64,000 nt of DNA. Origin: an uncultured Roseovarius sp. (lineage in GTDB: Bacteria > Pseudomonadota > Alphaproteobacteria > Rhodobacterales > Rhodobacteraceae). The stretch is taken from positions 526,334-590,333 of the forward strand of contig CANMBU010000003.1 of assembly GCA_947496175.1 (NCBI GenBank). Reading direction: 5' to 3'. Below, piece after piece: positions 28,579-41,204 of the stretch. Position numbers and translations under genes: made by a program. Positions within the stretch are counted from its first letter, which is position 1, and every line of letters begins with the position of its first letter. The notes beneath the pieces are model-generated. The model made no database searches. It saw only the letters and a list, made by a program, of their open reading frames with translations, and had not been told where the DNA came from.

Positions 28579-29723
28579 AGGTCTTTCTCATCGCGGGTGA
28601 GGCGTCTGGCGACAAGCTGGGCGCGGCGCTCATGGCGGGGTTAAAGACGCTCACTGAGGTCGAGTTTTCTGGTGTGGGCGGCCCCATGATGCAGGCCGAG
28701 GGCATGACCTCGCTTTTCCCCATGGAAGAGCTGAGCGTGATGGGGCTGGTTGAGGTCCTGCCAAAGTATTTTCACCTCAAACGCCGGATACGCGAAACCG
28801 CCGAAGCGGCGTTGACGGCAGAACCCGATGTCATCATCTCGATTGACAGTCCTGATTTCTGCCTGCGCGTGGCCAAAATTGTCAAAGAAAACAGTAATAT
28901 TCGCACGGTGCATTACGTGGCCCCCTCGGTCTGGGCCTGGCGTCCGGGACGGGCCGAGAAGATGGCCAAGGTCATTGACCACGTGCTCGCGCTCTTGCCC
29001 TTTGAGCCGCCCTATATGGAAGCGGCGGGCATGGCCTGTGACTTTGTCGGGCACCCTGTGGTGAGTGAGCCACGCGCCAGTGACGCAGAGATTGCCGCCA
29101 TTCGCGCAGAGCATGGTTTGACCGACATGCCGGTGCTGCTGGTTCTGCCCGGATCGCGGGGGGGCGAAGTCAACCGGCTGGGGCCGATTTTCGGTGCCGC
29201 GCTGGAGCAGATCGTCAGGCAAAAACCCGATCTGCGGCTTGTGGTGCCCACGACAGCGGCGCGTGAGGCGCAGGTGATGCGCCTTGTGGCGGACTGGCCG
29301 GGCAGGCCTGTTGTTGTCGCGCCGGAGGGAGATGTAGAGACAGACGCACAGCGCAAACGCGCAGCCTTTGCAGCAGCAGATTTTGCATTGGCGGCCTCTG
29401 GCACGGTGTCTTTGGAATTGGCGGCAGCGCGCACGCCTATGGTCATCGCCTATGACGTCAACCGCGTCAGCCGCGAGATCATCAAGCGGATGCTGAAGAT
29501 TGACACGCTGACTTTGGTGAACCTGGTCTCGGAAACCCGCGCTGTGCCTGAGTTTAACGGCGAGTTCTGCAAACCGGATCTGATTGCCAAAGGTGTATTG
29601 GAGATGATGAAGAACCCCGGTGCGCAGCTAGAGGCGATGGCCGTCACGATGGAGCGGCTGGGCGAAGGGAGTGAAGCGCCGGGTCTGCGAGCGGCGAGAG
29701 CGGCGTTGGGACGGATGGGGTGA
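28575..29723 (+). CDS. lpxB: Lipid A disaccharide synthase LpxB
   Basis: LpxB joins lipid X and UDP-diacyl-GlcN to the tetraacyl disaccharide. The 382 residues are a GT-B glycosyltransferase: KVFLIAGEASGDKLGAALM and EFSGVGGPMMQAEGM in the N-terminal domain, HYVAPSVWAWRPGRAEKM, VLPGSRGGEVNRLGP and the C-terminal ASGTVSLELAAARTPMVIAYDVN motif. The GTG start overlaps the lpxI stop. It closes the envelope operon that began with pyrH. The next gene is 100 bases away. Confidence 0.96.
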   Translation: MKVFLIAGEASGDKLGAALMAGLKTLTEVEFSGVGGPMMQAEGMTSLFPMEELSVMGLVEVLPKYFHLKRRIRETAEAALTAEPDVIISIDSPDFCLRVAKIVKENSNIRTVHYVAPSVWAWRPGRAEKMAKVIDHVLALLPFEPPYMEAAGMACDFVGHPVVSEPRASDAEIAAIRAEHGLTDMPVLLVLPGSRGGEVNRLGPIFGAALEQIVRQKPDLRLVVPTTAAREAQVMRLVADWPGRPVVVAPEGDVETDAQRKRAAFAAADFALAASGTVSLELAAARTPMVIAYDVNRVSREIIKRMLKIDTLTLVNLVSETRAVPEFNGEFCKPDLIAKGVLEMMKNPGAQLEAMAVTMERLGEGSEAPGLRAARAALGRMG

Positions 29724-29823
29724 CCGATGAAGCCTGGGTGTGCATGAAAGGCAATTTACTTCCATATGCCACTCTCATTTGTTTGATTTTTGAAAACGTC
29801 TGACTGCTGCTATTTCGTTCGCT

Positions 29824-30432
29824 ATGCGAACAGCTGCACTCACCTTGTTTCTTCTTGCGCCTTCCTTTGCAGTTGCGAATCAGACTGCACGTGTACTCGA
29901 CCTATGTCTGGACACCAATGAGACGCCCGAGACGCGCATTGCGCTCTTGGAGACAGAAGGTTGGGAGCGCGGCGGTGATGCGCTGACCGCTTTGACCGTT
30001 GCGTTCACAATCTTACGGCTCAATCCCGGCGATCCAACGAACTGGCAAGCAGACCGAGAGGTTTCCTCCATAAAGGCCCAAGAAGCATTGGACGATGAAG
30101 CAGACACCCACATGTTGCGATCCTCTGATGGCCATTCGGTTGTCTTTGTGGGACGTAATATCATTGGATTACAGACCTGCCTTTTTCTGGGGCCGCAGGA
30201 CGATCTTGACCCGATCGTAGAGGTCTTGGAAGGAAAGACACCAAGCACAATCAAAACGGTGTCCCGTCTTCGTGGAGAAGCATATAAGTCTCTGATCAGC
30301 GCTCACGCAATGAACGCCGAGGGACGGGCGCAATTTGATCCGCCTCTTGCCTATGGGATGTCCTTTGCCGTGCAACTTGACCGGCAACCTGGTGAAGAAA
30401 GCCTGCTCAGGATCCCGAAATATAGACGCTAA
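29824..30432 (+). CDS. Secreted protein of unknown function
   Basis: A 202-residue protein with a clear signal peptide (RTAALTLFLLAPSFAVANQ, cleavage near ANQ). The mature part is acidic and has two cysteines (one in LCLDTNETPETR, one in LQTCLFLGP). I see no known domain. It follows lpxB by 100 bases and may have its own promoter. The codon use looks slightly less GC-rich than the neighbours, which is common for such lineage-specific exported proteins. A copy of the intergenic palindromic repeat begins at its stop codon. Confidence 0.7.
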   Translation: MRTAALTLFLLAPSFAVANQTARVLDLCLDTNETPETRIALLETEGWERGGDALTALTVAFTILRLNPGDPTNWQADREVSSIKAQEALDDEADTHMLRSSDGHSVVFVGRNIIGLQTCLFLGPQDDLDPIVEVLEGKTPSTIKTVSRLRGEAYKSLISAHAMNAEGRAQFDPPLAYGMSFAVQLDRQPGEESLLRIPKYRR

Positions 30433-30477
30433 AGCGTTTTGCCTTTGATCTAGCACATCAACGAAAGGCGAGAGGCC
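30431..30477. repeat. Intergenic palindromic repeat, copy 2
   Basis: This 47-base element has the same order as the copy at 12424-12470: AAAGCGTTTTGCCTTT, a loop, then a GAAAGGCGAGAGGC arm. The pairing is less perfect than in copy 1. It overlaps the last bases of the secreted-protein gene. Confidence 0.55.
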
Positions 30478-30516
30478 TTAGTTCAGATTTATGGATGAAC
30501 CTGTGAGGGAACTCTC

Positions 30517-31536
30517 TTAATAAAACCGCAACCGCTGCCCAACGCCACGCTCTTTTGCTCGGACAAGCATGGCGTGTCCTAAGGCAATGTCTGATAAAGA
30601 AAGTCCCCGGTGCCAGAAAAGGATTGTCTCTTCGGCACTCTCACGTCCCGGCTTCACACCGGCCACGATCTGGCCCAGCTCCGCATGCAGCGTCTCAGCC
30701 GTCAGTTTGCCCTGATCGACATGTTCCCGCAGCGCGCCAAAGACGCCATGCGCTTGTCCCCAATCATCCATCACGACCTTGTCCATAATGTCGGCGAGGT
30801 TCAGTTCCACTGCCGACATGGTGCCATAAGGCACAACCAAAGCCCCCGGTTTGATCCAGTCGGTTTTAAAGAGCGGCATAGGCTCGGGCAGCCTTGATGC
30901 TTCAACCATGATATCCGCGCCCTCAAGACAGCTTTGCCAGTCATCGGTCACGATGATCTCACGCCCCAGATCACGGCGAAGGGTCTCGGCAAAGCTCTCG
31001 CGGCTTTCAGGGCGCCGCGAATGGATGCGCACTTCGTCAAAGTCAAAGAGATGACAGAGCAGTCGCACATTCCAGTAGGCTGTACCACGTGCACCGATAT
31101 GCCCGAGAACCTTGGGCTTTTCAGGGCCGAGATACTTGGCCCCCAGAGCTGTCATCGCCCCGGTGCGCATCTCGGTGATCCCCGTGGCATCAATCAGCGC
31201 CTTGGGCGCACCCATGCGCGGATCAAACAGTGTCAGCAGCCCATATTCCGATGGCCGTCCGTCGCGGTAGTTGTCAACAAAGTCGCCAACCACCTTGGTG
31301 CCGGCACTGTCTATCTCACCCCCGATCCAGCCGCGCAGCACGTTGAAATGCCCCTCAACACCGGCGCGGGGCCGGATATGTGTGCGGGGCTCTATTTCGG
31401 TCTCACCCAGCCCCTGCATACGCAGCGCGTCTTCCACAGCGTGCAGGATGTCGTCATCGATAAAACCCAGCTGATCAATATCGAACCGGTTGAGATAGTC
31501 GATATAGACGGGTGGCGTGTTGATAGGTGTGGTCAT
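30517..31536 (-). CDS. Ornithine cyclodeaminase / mu-crystallin family dehydrogenase
   Basis: The 339-residue protein belongs to the NAD(P)-dependent ornithine-cyclodeaminase superfamily: KVVGDFVDNYRDGRPSEYGLLTLFDPRMGAPKALIDATGITEMRTGAMTA with the substrate region, then the nucleotide-binding segment VLGHIGARGTAYWNVRLLCHLFDFDEVRIHSR. In the last, GHIGARGTA replaces the usual GxGxQA. The family includes ornithine cyclodeaminase and several amino- or imino-acid dehydrogenases, and the substrate cannot be told here. It lies 38 bases downstream of mnmA on the same strand. Confidence 0.8.
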   Translation of the reverse strand: MTTPINTPPVYIDYLNRFDIDQLGFIDDDILHAVEDALRMQGLGETEIEPRTHIRPRAGVEGHFNVLRGWIGGEIDSAGTKVVGDFVDNYRDGRPSEYGLLTLFDPRMGAPKALIDATGITEMRTGAMTALGAKYLGPEKPKVLGHIGARGTAYWNVRLLCHLFDFDEVRIHSRRPESRESFAETLRRDLGREIIVTDDWQSCLEGADIMVEASRLPEPMPLFKTDWIKPGALVVPYGTMSAVELNLADIMDKVVMDDWGQAHGVFGALREHVDQGKLTAETLHAELGQIVAGVKPGRESAEETILFWHRGLSLSDIALGHAMLVRAKERGVGQRLRFY

Positions 31537-31574
31537 GTGAGGCAGCTAATCAGCGCGCCTCTTGGAAAACAAGC

Positions 31575-32711
31575 CTAGCCTTTCCAGATCCACCCGCCAC
31601 CAAGAATACGCGTACCATCGGTTTCATAGAACACACAGGCCTGTCCCGGAGAAACACCTTCTTCGGGGTTCAGCAACTCGACCTCGGCCGTGGTGGCGGA
31701 CAAAGGCCGGATCACCGCCTCTCGCGGCGGTCGGGTCGAGCGGACTTTGACTGAGACATGCCACTCGGGCTGGGCATCGAACGCAGTATCGCCCAGCCAG
31801 TTGATCTCGCGCACGGGCACTTGCCGCGTGGCAAGCATCTCTTTTGGCCCGACAATCACCTGTTTGGCGTCCACATCCAGCTTCACCACATAAAGCGGCT
31901 CACTCAGACCACCGATCCCAAGGCCACGGCGTTGGCCAATTGTATAGTGGATGACACCTTCATGCGTGCCCAACACCCGTCCATCGGCATGCACAATCTC
32001 TCCGGGATCTGCCGCGCCCGGGCGCAGCTTTTCAATCACGGCGGCATAGTCGCCATTTGGCACAAAGCAGATATCCTGACTGTCAGGCTTATCCGCAACC
32101 GGCAGACCGTATTTGACGGCCAGGGCGCGGGTTTCGGCCTTGCTGGCCAGGTGGCCCAAGGGGAAGCGCAGAAACTCAAGCTGTTGCGGTGTTGTGGAGA
32201 ACAGAAAATACGATTGGTCCCGTGCGGCATCTGCCGCGCAGTGAAGCTCTGGTCCGTGTTCTCCCAGCTTACGCTGAATATAGTGCCCAGTGGCCATGCA
32301 ATCGGCTTGAAGATCCTTGGCGGTTTCCAAGAGGTCCTTGAACTTCACCCGCTCGTTGCAGCGGATACAGGGCACAGGTGTCGCTCCGGCAAGATAGCTG
32401 TCGGCAAACTCGTCGATCACGGCGTCTTTGAAGATATTCTCATAATCCAGCACGTAATGCGGAAAGCCCATCTCTTCGGACACGCGGCGCGCATCGTGAA
32501 TGTCGATGCCCGCACAGCACGCCCCTTTCTTGGCCAGTGCCGCGCCATGATCATAAAGCTGCAACGTCACACCTACGACGTCGTAGCCTTCCTCAGCCAG
32601 TTGTGCCGCCACAACCGAGCTGTCCACGCCGCCGGACATGGCCACGACAACGCGTGTCTGGCTGGGCGGCTTGGCAAAGCCAAGCGAATTGAGCGCTGGA
32701 TCAAGCGGCAT
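31575..32711 (-). CDS. mnmA: tRNA-specific 2-thiouridylase MnmA
   Basis: MnmA puts sulfur on U34 of tRNA for Lys, Glu and Gln. The 378 residues have the PP-loop [10 protein letters not shown] (24-33), [10 protein letters not shown], the [29 protein letters not shown] insertion, [18 protein letters not shown] with the catalytic cysteine, and DSQDICFVP. The leader carries a 12-base inverted repeat whose proximal arm contains the GGAG ribosome-binding sequence and ends at the ATG. Confidence 0.96.
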   Translation of the reverse strand: MPLDPALNSLGFAKPPSQTRVVVAMSGGVDSSVVAAQLAEEGYDVVGVTLQLYDHGAALAKKGACCAGIDIHDARRVSEEMGFPHYVLDYENIFKDAVIDEFADSYLAGATPVPCIRCNERVKFKDLLETAKDLQADCMATGHYIQRKLGEHGPELHCAADAARDQSYFLFSTTPQQLEFLRFPLGHLASKAETRALAVKYGLPVADKPDSQDICFVPNGDYAAVIEKLRPGAADPGEIVHADGRVLGTHEGVIHYTIGQRRGLGIGGLSEPLYVVKLDVDAKQVIVGPKEMLATRQVPVREINWLGDTAFDAQPEWHVSVKVRSTRPPREAVIRPLSATTAEVELLNPEEGVSPGQACVFYETDGTRILGGGWIWKG

Positions 32712-32793
32712 GAAGCGTCTCCGGACTCCTGAACGGCCTATATAAGCGATTTTGTGGTGAAGTTAACCCTGTGGTTCGTGGCGGAGACGCTTC
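32712..32793 (-). repeat. 12-base inverted repeat flanking the mnmA promoter region
   Basis: GAAGCGTCTCCG (32712-32723) and CGGAGACGCTTC (32782-32793) are perfect inverted copies 58 bases apart. The first arm touches the mnmA ATG and holds its GGAG. A TATATA -10-like sequence lies between the arms. Confidence 0.55.
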
Positions 32794-32893
32794 GCGATTT
32801 ACGAAAATCTGAAGCACTCTTTCGTGCGACTTTCAGTCGGCGTTAAGCTGCCTCGCAGCATGATGTGCCCCGGAATTTCATGGGGTGAAAATC

Positions 32894-33175
32894 ATGTATT
32901 TAAAGAAAACCGAAGGGCCGCGAACTGTGACCCTGCCAAGCGGCGATGTGTTGACACATGCCGATTTGCCGCCTGCCGATACGGTGAGGTGGGTTGCATC
33001 ACGTAAACTTAAAGTTGTGCATGCCGTTGCACACGGCCTGATTGCAGAGGCGGAGGCTCTGACCAGATATGCGTTGAGTGAAGAAGAGCTTAATGAGTGG
33101 AAAAAGGCAATTTGTGATGATAATTTGGAAAATTTGAAAGCCACTAGACAAAAAAGGAAAAACAACCTAAGGTAG
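32894..33175 (+). CDS. sciP: SciP-like CtrA inhibitor (DUF1153)
   Basis: The 93-residue protein matches the DUF1153 family that includes SciP, a small protein that binds CtrA and blocks its transcriptional activity. The conserved core is visible: YLKKTEGPRTVTLPSGDVLTHADLPPADTVRWVASRKLKVVHAVAHGLIAEAEALTRYALSEEELNEWKKAI, with a helix-turn-helix-like region. The tail is basic (RQKRKNNLR). I chose the ATG at 32894 over the GTG at 32885 because MYLKK is the usual start. It lies directly upstream of ctrA. Confidence 0.88.
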   Translation: MYLKKTEGPRTVTLPSGDVLTHADLPPADTVRWVASRKLKVVHAVAHGLIAEAEALTRYALSEEELNEWKKAICDDNLENLKATRQKRKNNLR

Positions 33176-33198
33176 TGTGCAGTGTTTGTTCCATTCGG

Positions 33199-33213
33199 GT
33201 AACCGCCAGTTAA
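33199..33213 (+). promoter_or_regulatory. CtrA-like box upstream of ctrA
   Basis: GTAA-CCGCCAG-TTAA matches the CtrA site TTAA-N7-TTAA in seven of eight fixed bases. It is 51-65 bases before the ctrA ATG and could mediate autoregulation. Confidence 0.5.
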
Positions 33214-33263
33214 CCAATTTTAGCCAAGCTGCCACCAGCGAATTCTATAGTGGAGACTGAAAC

Positions 33264-33980
33264 ATGCGCGTTCTTCTGGTTGAAGACGATCCGAATACCT
33301 CCAAGAGCATCGAGCTGATGCTGACACACGCCAATCTTAATGTGTACACAACCGATCTTGGTGAAGAAGGCATCGATCTTGCCAAGCTTTATGATTACGA
33401 TTTGATCCTTCTCGATCTCGGATTGCCGGATATGAACGGGCATGATGTGCTGCGTCAGCTGCGGCTGGCACGGGTGGACACGCCGATCCTGATTCTTTCG
33501 GGGGCAGATGACACCGAGAACAAGATCAAGGGCTTTGGGTTCGGGGCTGATGATTATCTGACCAAGCCGTTTCACCGCGAAGAACTCGTTGCGCGCATTC
33601 ACGCCATCATTCGCCGCTCAAAAGGCCACTCACAATCTATCATCAAAACCGGCAAGGTCAGTGTGAACCTTGATGCCAAGACAGTTGAGGCGGATGGCAA
33701 AACCGTTCATCTGACGGGCAAGGAATACCAGATGCTTGAGCTTCTGAGCCTGCGCAAGGGCACGACGCTGACCAAGGAAATGTTCCTCAATCATCTTTAT
33801 GGCGGCATGGATGAGCCAGAGCTGAAGATCATCGATGTGTTTATCTGCAAGCTGCGCAAAAAGCTGGCTGAGGCCACGGATGGTGAAAACTACATCGAAA
33901 CGGTCTGGGGGCGCGGCTATGTCCTGCGGGATCCTGAGCCGAAAGAGGCGGGTCAGCCGCGGGTCGCCATCGGCGCTTAA
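33264..33980 (+). CDS. ctrA: Cell-cycle response regulator CtrA
   Basis: CtrA is the OmpR-type master regulator downstream of CckA-ChpT. In Rhodobacterales it controls motility, gene-transfer-agent and other phase-related genes. The 238 residues have a receiver domain with Asp51 (LLDLGLPD), Thr/Ser switch region ILSGADD and Lys near LTKPF, then a winged-helix DNA-binding domain ([53 protein letters not shown]). It is preceded by sciP and followed by a terminator. Confidence 0.97.
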   Translation: MRVLLVEDDPNTSKSIELMLTHANLNVYTTDLGEEGIDLAKLYDYDLILLDLGLPDMNGHDVLRQLRLARVDTPILILSGADDTENKIKGFGFGADDYLTKPFHREELVARIHAIIRRSKGHSQSIIKTGKVSVNLDAKTVEADGKTVHLTGKEYQMLELLSLRKGTTLTKEMFLNHLYGGMDEPELKIIDVFICKLRKKLAEATDGENYIETVWGRGYVLRDPEPKEAGQPRVAIGA

Positions 33981-34030
33981 AGCACTCCTCGGGGTGCGGC
34001 GGACTGGACGTCCGGCGCATCGCGTCATAA

Positions 34031-38295
<4,265 letters not shown>

Positions 38296-38387
38296 ACGCG
38301 CCTGAAGACCAATGGGTCGTCTATGTTCTAAAAAGTTTTATTTAAAAACAGAGCCTTGCTGCGTTAAATGCCAATAAGTTCACAAAT

Positions 38388-38402
38388 GTTCTTCAAAAGT
38401 TC
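38388..38402 (+). promoter_or_regulatory. LexA (SOS) box upstream of the 40-residue peptide
   Basis: GTTCTTCAAAAGTTC is an exact GTTC-N7-GTTC. Another GTTC lies 10 bases upstream at 38378-38381. The site is 68 bases before the ATG at 38471 in an AT-rich spacer. Confidence 0.8.
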
Positions 38403-38425
38403 TTTACAAACTCACTTCAAAATGA

Positions 38426-38440
38426 GAACAAAGGTGCAAC
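38426..38440 (+). promoter_or_regulatory. Second near-consensus LexA site before the peptide
   Basis: GAACAAAGGTGCAAC has seven of eight fixed bases of GAAC-N7-GAAC. With the perfect box 24 bases upstream it could allow cooperative LexA binding. Confidence 0.4.
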
Positions 38441-38470
38441 AAAAAGAACAAAACATCGAGAGTGACCGCC

Positions 38471-38593
38471 ATGCTGAACCAGATCAAAATCGCTGCCAAA
38501 GAGTCTCGCGAAACACTGTTGGGGGATTTCATCGGCGCTGCCGCGCTGATGGTCACACTGGTGGGTGGTCTCTATCTGCCTGGTTTGCTGTAA
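38471..38593 (+). CDS. 40-residue single-span membrane peptide, probably SOS-controlled
   Basis: The frame encodes a polar, charged N-terminal third (LNQIKIAAKESRETLLGD) and a hydrophobic helix of about 20 residues (FIGAAALMVTLVGGLYLPGL) that ends the protein. One inner-membrane helix is predicted. A perfect LexA box, a second partial box and a strong terminator at 38734-38769 bracket it as its own transcription unit. The size, membrane span and LexA control resemble SidA, the SOS division inhibitor of Caulobacter, but I see no sequence similarity to it, so a shared role is inference. Confidence 0.65.
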   Translation: MLNQIKIAAKESRETLLGDFIGAAALMVTLVGGLYLPGLL

Positions 38594-38733
38594 ATCGTAT
38601 CTGCCTGCGACTGTCCCGTGCCCATCAAACGCCCGCGTCTCCTGTCCCCTTATCGACGCCTGCGTGATACTGCCTCGTTGCTCAGAGTTGCTTGCCTCTT
38701 CCGCTGAGCCTGCACCGGACACCCGCATTCCTT

Positions 38734-38769
38734 CCGCCGCCGCTATCATAGCGCGCGGCGGTTTTTTTT
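38734..38769 (+). terminator. Strong terminator of the SOS peptide unit
   Basis: Arms CCGCCGCCGCTA and TAGCGCGCGGCGG pair with one bulged base around TCA, followed by eight T (38762-38769). The plus-strand orientation matches the small peptide gene. Confidence 0.88.
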
Positions 38770-38802
38770 GTGCGGAGGAAATTTTTTTTAAAAAATTTTC
38801 GC

Positions 38803-39255
38803 TTAACTGCAAGCGGAAGCGCGTGCGTCTTGCATGGCCTCAACGGTCGCTTCCAAAGTCAACAGAATCGAGGCATGGCGGTTCTTGTAGTCCCGGGCAG
38901 GACGCAGAACCTCTAGCCCATCAAAGGGGGGCGGTGGCGTGGGGCCATCCGATTTCAGCATGGTTTTGAGCGCATCCCGCGCCTCGATGACCTGATCCAT
39001 CGTGCAGCCGATGATCGCGCCCCCCACAACACTTGCGGCCGCCTGTCCCAAAGCGCAGGCTTTGACCTCGGCGGCATAGTCTGTGATCATGTTGCCATCT
39101 GTCGTCAGATCAACTGTCACGGTGGACCCGCAAAGCGGCGCCCGTCGTTTGACCGTCGCGTCTGGCGCATCAAGCCGTCCGTGATGCGGAATATCCGCCG
39201 CCAGCTCAAGAATGCGCGCCGAATAGAGTTTGATCAGGTCGGTTTCGCCGCTCAT
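38803..39255 (-). CDS. NifU/IscU-like iron-sulfur cluster assembly scaffold
   Basis: The 150-residue protein has the NifU N-terminal fold with possible cluster ligands Cys42 (in [13 protein letters not shown]), Cys67 (in [22 protein letters not shown]) and Cys84 (in IGCTMDQV). The normal spacing of three cysteines is kept, in a divergent family member. It would hold Fe-S clusters during assembly. The C-terminus differs from IscU. It is divergent from hisI, with the two starts about 67 bases apart. Confidence 0.8.
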   Translation of the reverse strand: MSGETDLIKLYSARILELAADIPHHGRLDAPDATVKRRAPLCGSTVTVDLTTDGNMITDYAAEVKACALGQAAASVVGGAIIGCTMDQVIEARDALKTMLKSDGPTPPPPFDGLEVLRPARDYKNRHASILLTLEATVEAMQDARASACS

Positions 39256-39322
39256 GGCTTTCCCTTTTGTGTTTCACCCCATAGATAAGGCCATCACACC
39301 GGCTTGCAAAAGGTTTTTCGCC

Positions 39323-39685
39323 ATGGAGTTTGATCCCGCGACACTTCGTTACAATGATCAGGGTTTGATCCCTGCCGTCGCGCAGGATGCGGAAACTGGC
39401 GATGTGCTCATGATGGCCTGGATGAATGCCGAGGCCGTTGCGAAAACCCTCGCCACAGGCCGGGTCACCTATTGGAGCCGCTCACGGCAGGCGTTTTGGA
39501 TCAAGGGTGAAACCTCGGGTCATGTGCAGGAGCTGGTGGAGTTCCGCGTGGATTGCGACCGCGATTGCGTGTTGTTGCGGATCAACCAAACCGGGGCGGC
39601 GTGCCACACCTACAGGCGCAGTTGTTTCTACACATCTGTACAGGATGGTGTGGAAGTGGAGATCATGGCGCCTTTGAAAACGTAG
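39323..39685 (+). CDS. hisI: Phosphoribosyl-AMP cyclohydrolase HisI
   Basis: HisI opens the purine ring of phosphoribosyl-AMP, the third step of histidine synthesis. From ATG 39323 it has 120 residues. Signatures are [46 protein letters not shown], the metal-binding [13 protein letters not shown] and [13 protein letters not shown]. It is the stand-alone form, without a HisE part. A longer frame to 39230 would overlap the divergent scaffold gene and lacks family sequence. Confidence 0.95.
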   Translation: MEFDPATLRYNDQGLIPAVAQDAETGDVLMMAWMNAEAVAKTLATGRVTYWSRSRQAFWIKGETSGHVQELVEFRVDCDRDCVLLRINQTGAACHTYRRSCFYTSVQDGVEVEIMAPLKT

Positions 39686-39729
39686 CGCCGCCTCCGGCGA
39701 GCGTATTTGGCGAACAGTGAAAGAGCGGA

Positions 39730-40584
39730 TCAGAGTCCGGCCATGGCTCTGATATCAGACGGTGTTTTGCCTGCGTCCCGATAGGTGGCAAGGCTTCGGG
39801 CGTCGTCGCGTTTGGCCAGGCGTTTGCCAGTATCATCCCGGATCAGGCGGTGGTGGTGGTAAATCGGTGTGGGTAAACCCAAGAGGCGTTGCAGCAGGAC
39901 ATGGATTTGCGTAGCGGCAAAGAGATCCTGACCTCGGATCACATGGGTGATGTCCTGGTCGGCGTCGTCGATGACAATGGACAAATGATAAGATGCGCCC
40001 ATGCCGGGGCGTGCAAGGGCAACATCGCCGACAAGATGCGGCATATTTTCTGGCGTGATATTGCCTGACTCACCGTCTGGCCCCGCACCTGTTTCGACGA
40101 AGGTTAAGGGCGCGCTGAGCTGGTCCAGTGCACGGGACATATTGAGACGCAGGGCTGTGTCTGGCATGGGGCCTTTTGGAGGCGTGTGCGGACGGCATGT
40201 GCCGGGGTAGACGATGCCGTCAGGCCCGTGCAAAGGCGCGCCTTCCTGTGGGGCAGAGGCGGCGGCGCGAATGTCAGCGCGGCTGCAGGTGCATGAGTAA
40301 AGAAGACCTTGTGTCCAAAGGGTTTCCAGAGCGTCCCGATACCGGGCCACGCGTCTCGACTGTCGCCAAACCGGGTCTGGCCAGGACAGGCCAAGCCAGT
40401 TCAAGTCTTCGAAAATCAACGCCTCCCATTCGGCGCGCGCGCGGCTTTGATCAATGTCATCAATGCGCAAATGAAAGACGCCATCCTCTGCCACCGCCAT
40501 GTCATACGCCAAAAGCGCTGAATACGCGTGACCAAGATGCAGTGGTCCAGTAGGGGATGGCGCAAATCGGGTGCGAAATGTCAC
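39730..40584 (-). CDS. gluQ: Glutamyl-Q tRNA(Asp) synthetase
   Basis: GluQ attaches glutamate to queuosine at position 34 of tRNA-Asp. The 284 residues match the catalytic half of GluRS without the anticodon domain. The HIGH-like motif is PSPTGPLHLGHAY, the zinc ligands are in YSCTCSRADI and YPGTCR, and the KMSKS-like motif is TGKRLAKRDDA. The GTG start overlaps the stop of the methyltransferase gene by 4 bases. A queuosine-dependent tRNA modification beside trmFO fits a tRNA-modification operon. Confidence 0.93.
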   Translation of the reverse strand: MTFRTRFAPSPTGPLHLGHAYSALLAYDMAVAEDGVFHLRIDDIDQSRARAEWEALIFEDLNWLGLSWPDPVWRQSRRVARYRDALETLWTQGLLYSCTCSRADIRAAASAPQEGAPLHGPDGIVYPGTCRPHTPPKGPMPDTALRLNMSRALDQLSAPLTFVETGAGPDGESGNITPENMPHLVGDVALARPGMGASYHLSIVIDDADQDITHVIRGQDLFAATQIHVLLQRLLGLPTPIYHHHRLIRDDTGKRLAKRDDARSLATYRDAGKTPSDIRAMAGL

Positions 40585-41192
40585 GCTTTTTCAAGGATAT
40601 ATATGGTGGAATTCACGTTGCGTTTCGGCAGGTGCGGGCCATAAGCACTATGCACAAGACGCGCCCTACCGCCATCGACCCAATCCTCCAGCCGCGCGGT
40701 GTAGGACGCATCCGCCATGGCATGATCGTTGAAGCTGAAGCTCATGATCCCACCCGGATTGAGCGCGTTCATCAAAAGATCAAAGGTTTCTGGAGGGGCC
40801 GCACCGGTGCCGATCACCCCAATCGCGGCAATAGTGGCATAACTGCCTTGCGAAATCGGATTGGGATCTGCGACATCAAATTCTGTAAGTGTGCGGTAAA
40901 CACCCTTGGGGTTGGCCAGAGCCAGCATTTCGGGGTTCGGATCCATCCCGTCAATCACCTTGAACCCAGCAAGCTTCAAAGCGAGGCCGGACAGGCCCGT
41001 TCCACATCCGAAATCAAGGATGGGGGCAGAAGTGTCGACATGCTGGGCCAGTGCCTCAGCAAGGCGGCCCGGCGTGGCGTAGCCGTTTTCGCCTACTTCT
41101 GCATCGTAGCTCGCCGCCCAATCCTTATAGAGCGCTTGCGTGTCTTCGGGGCTGTCGAGGTGATACGCCTCGTCGAGAAATTGCTTTGCCAT
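40581..41192 (-). CDS. Class I SAM-dependent methyltransferase
   Basis: The 203-residue protein has the Rossmann methyltransferase motif I ILDFGCGTGLSGLAL, an acidic motif II near DGMDPNPEMLALA and a post-I region IAAIGVIGTGAAPPETFDLL. The N-terminus AYHLDSPEDTQALYKDWAASYDAEVGENGY matches methyltransferases of the same type seen next to trmFO in relatives. The substrate is unknown and may be a small molecule. It lies 12 bases after trmFO and overlaps gluQ by 4 bases. Confidence 0.82.
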   Translation of the reverse strand: MAKQFLDEAYHLDSPEDTQALYKDWAASYDAEVGENGYATPGRLAEALAQHVDTSAPILDFGCGTGLSGLALKLAGFKVIDGMDPNPEMLALANPKGVYRTLTEFDVADPNPISQGSYATIAAIGVIGTGAAPPETFDLLMNALNPGGIMSFSFNDHAMADASYTARLEDWVDGGRARLVHSAYGPHLPKRNVNSTIYILEKA

Positions 41193-41204
41193 GGGCGTAG
41201 AAAA

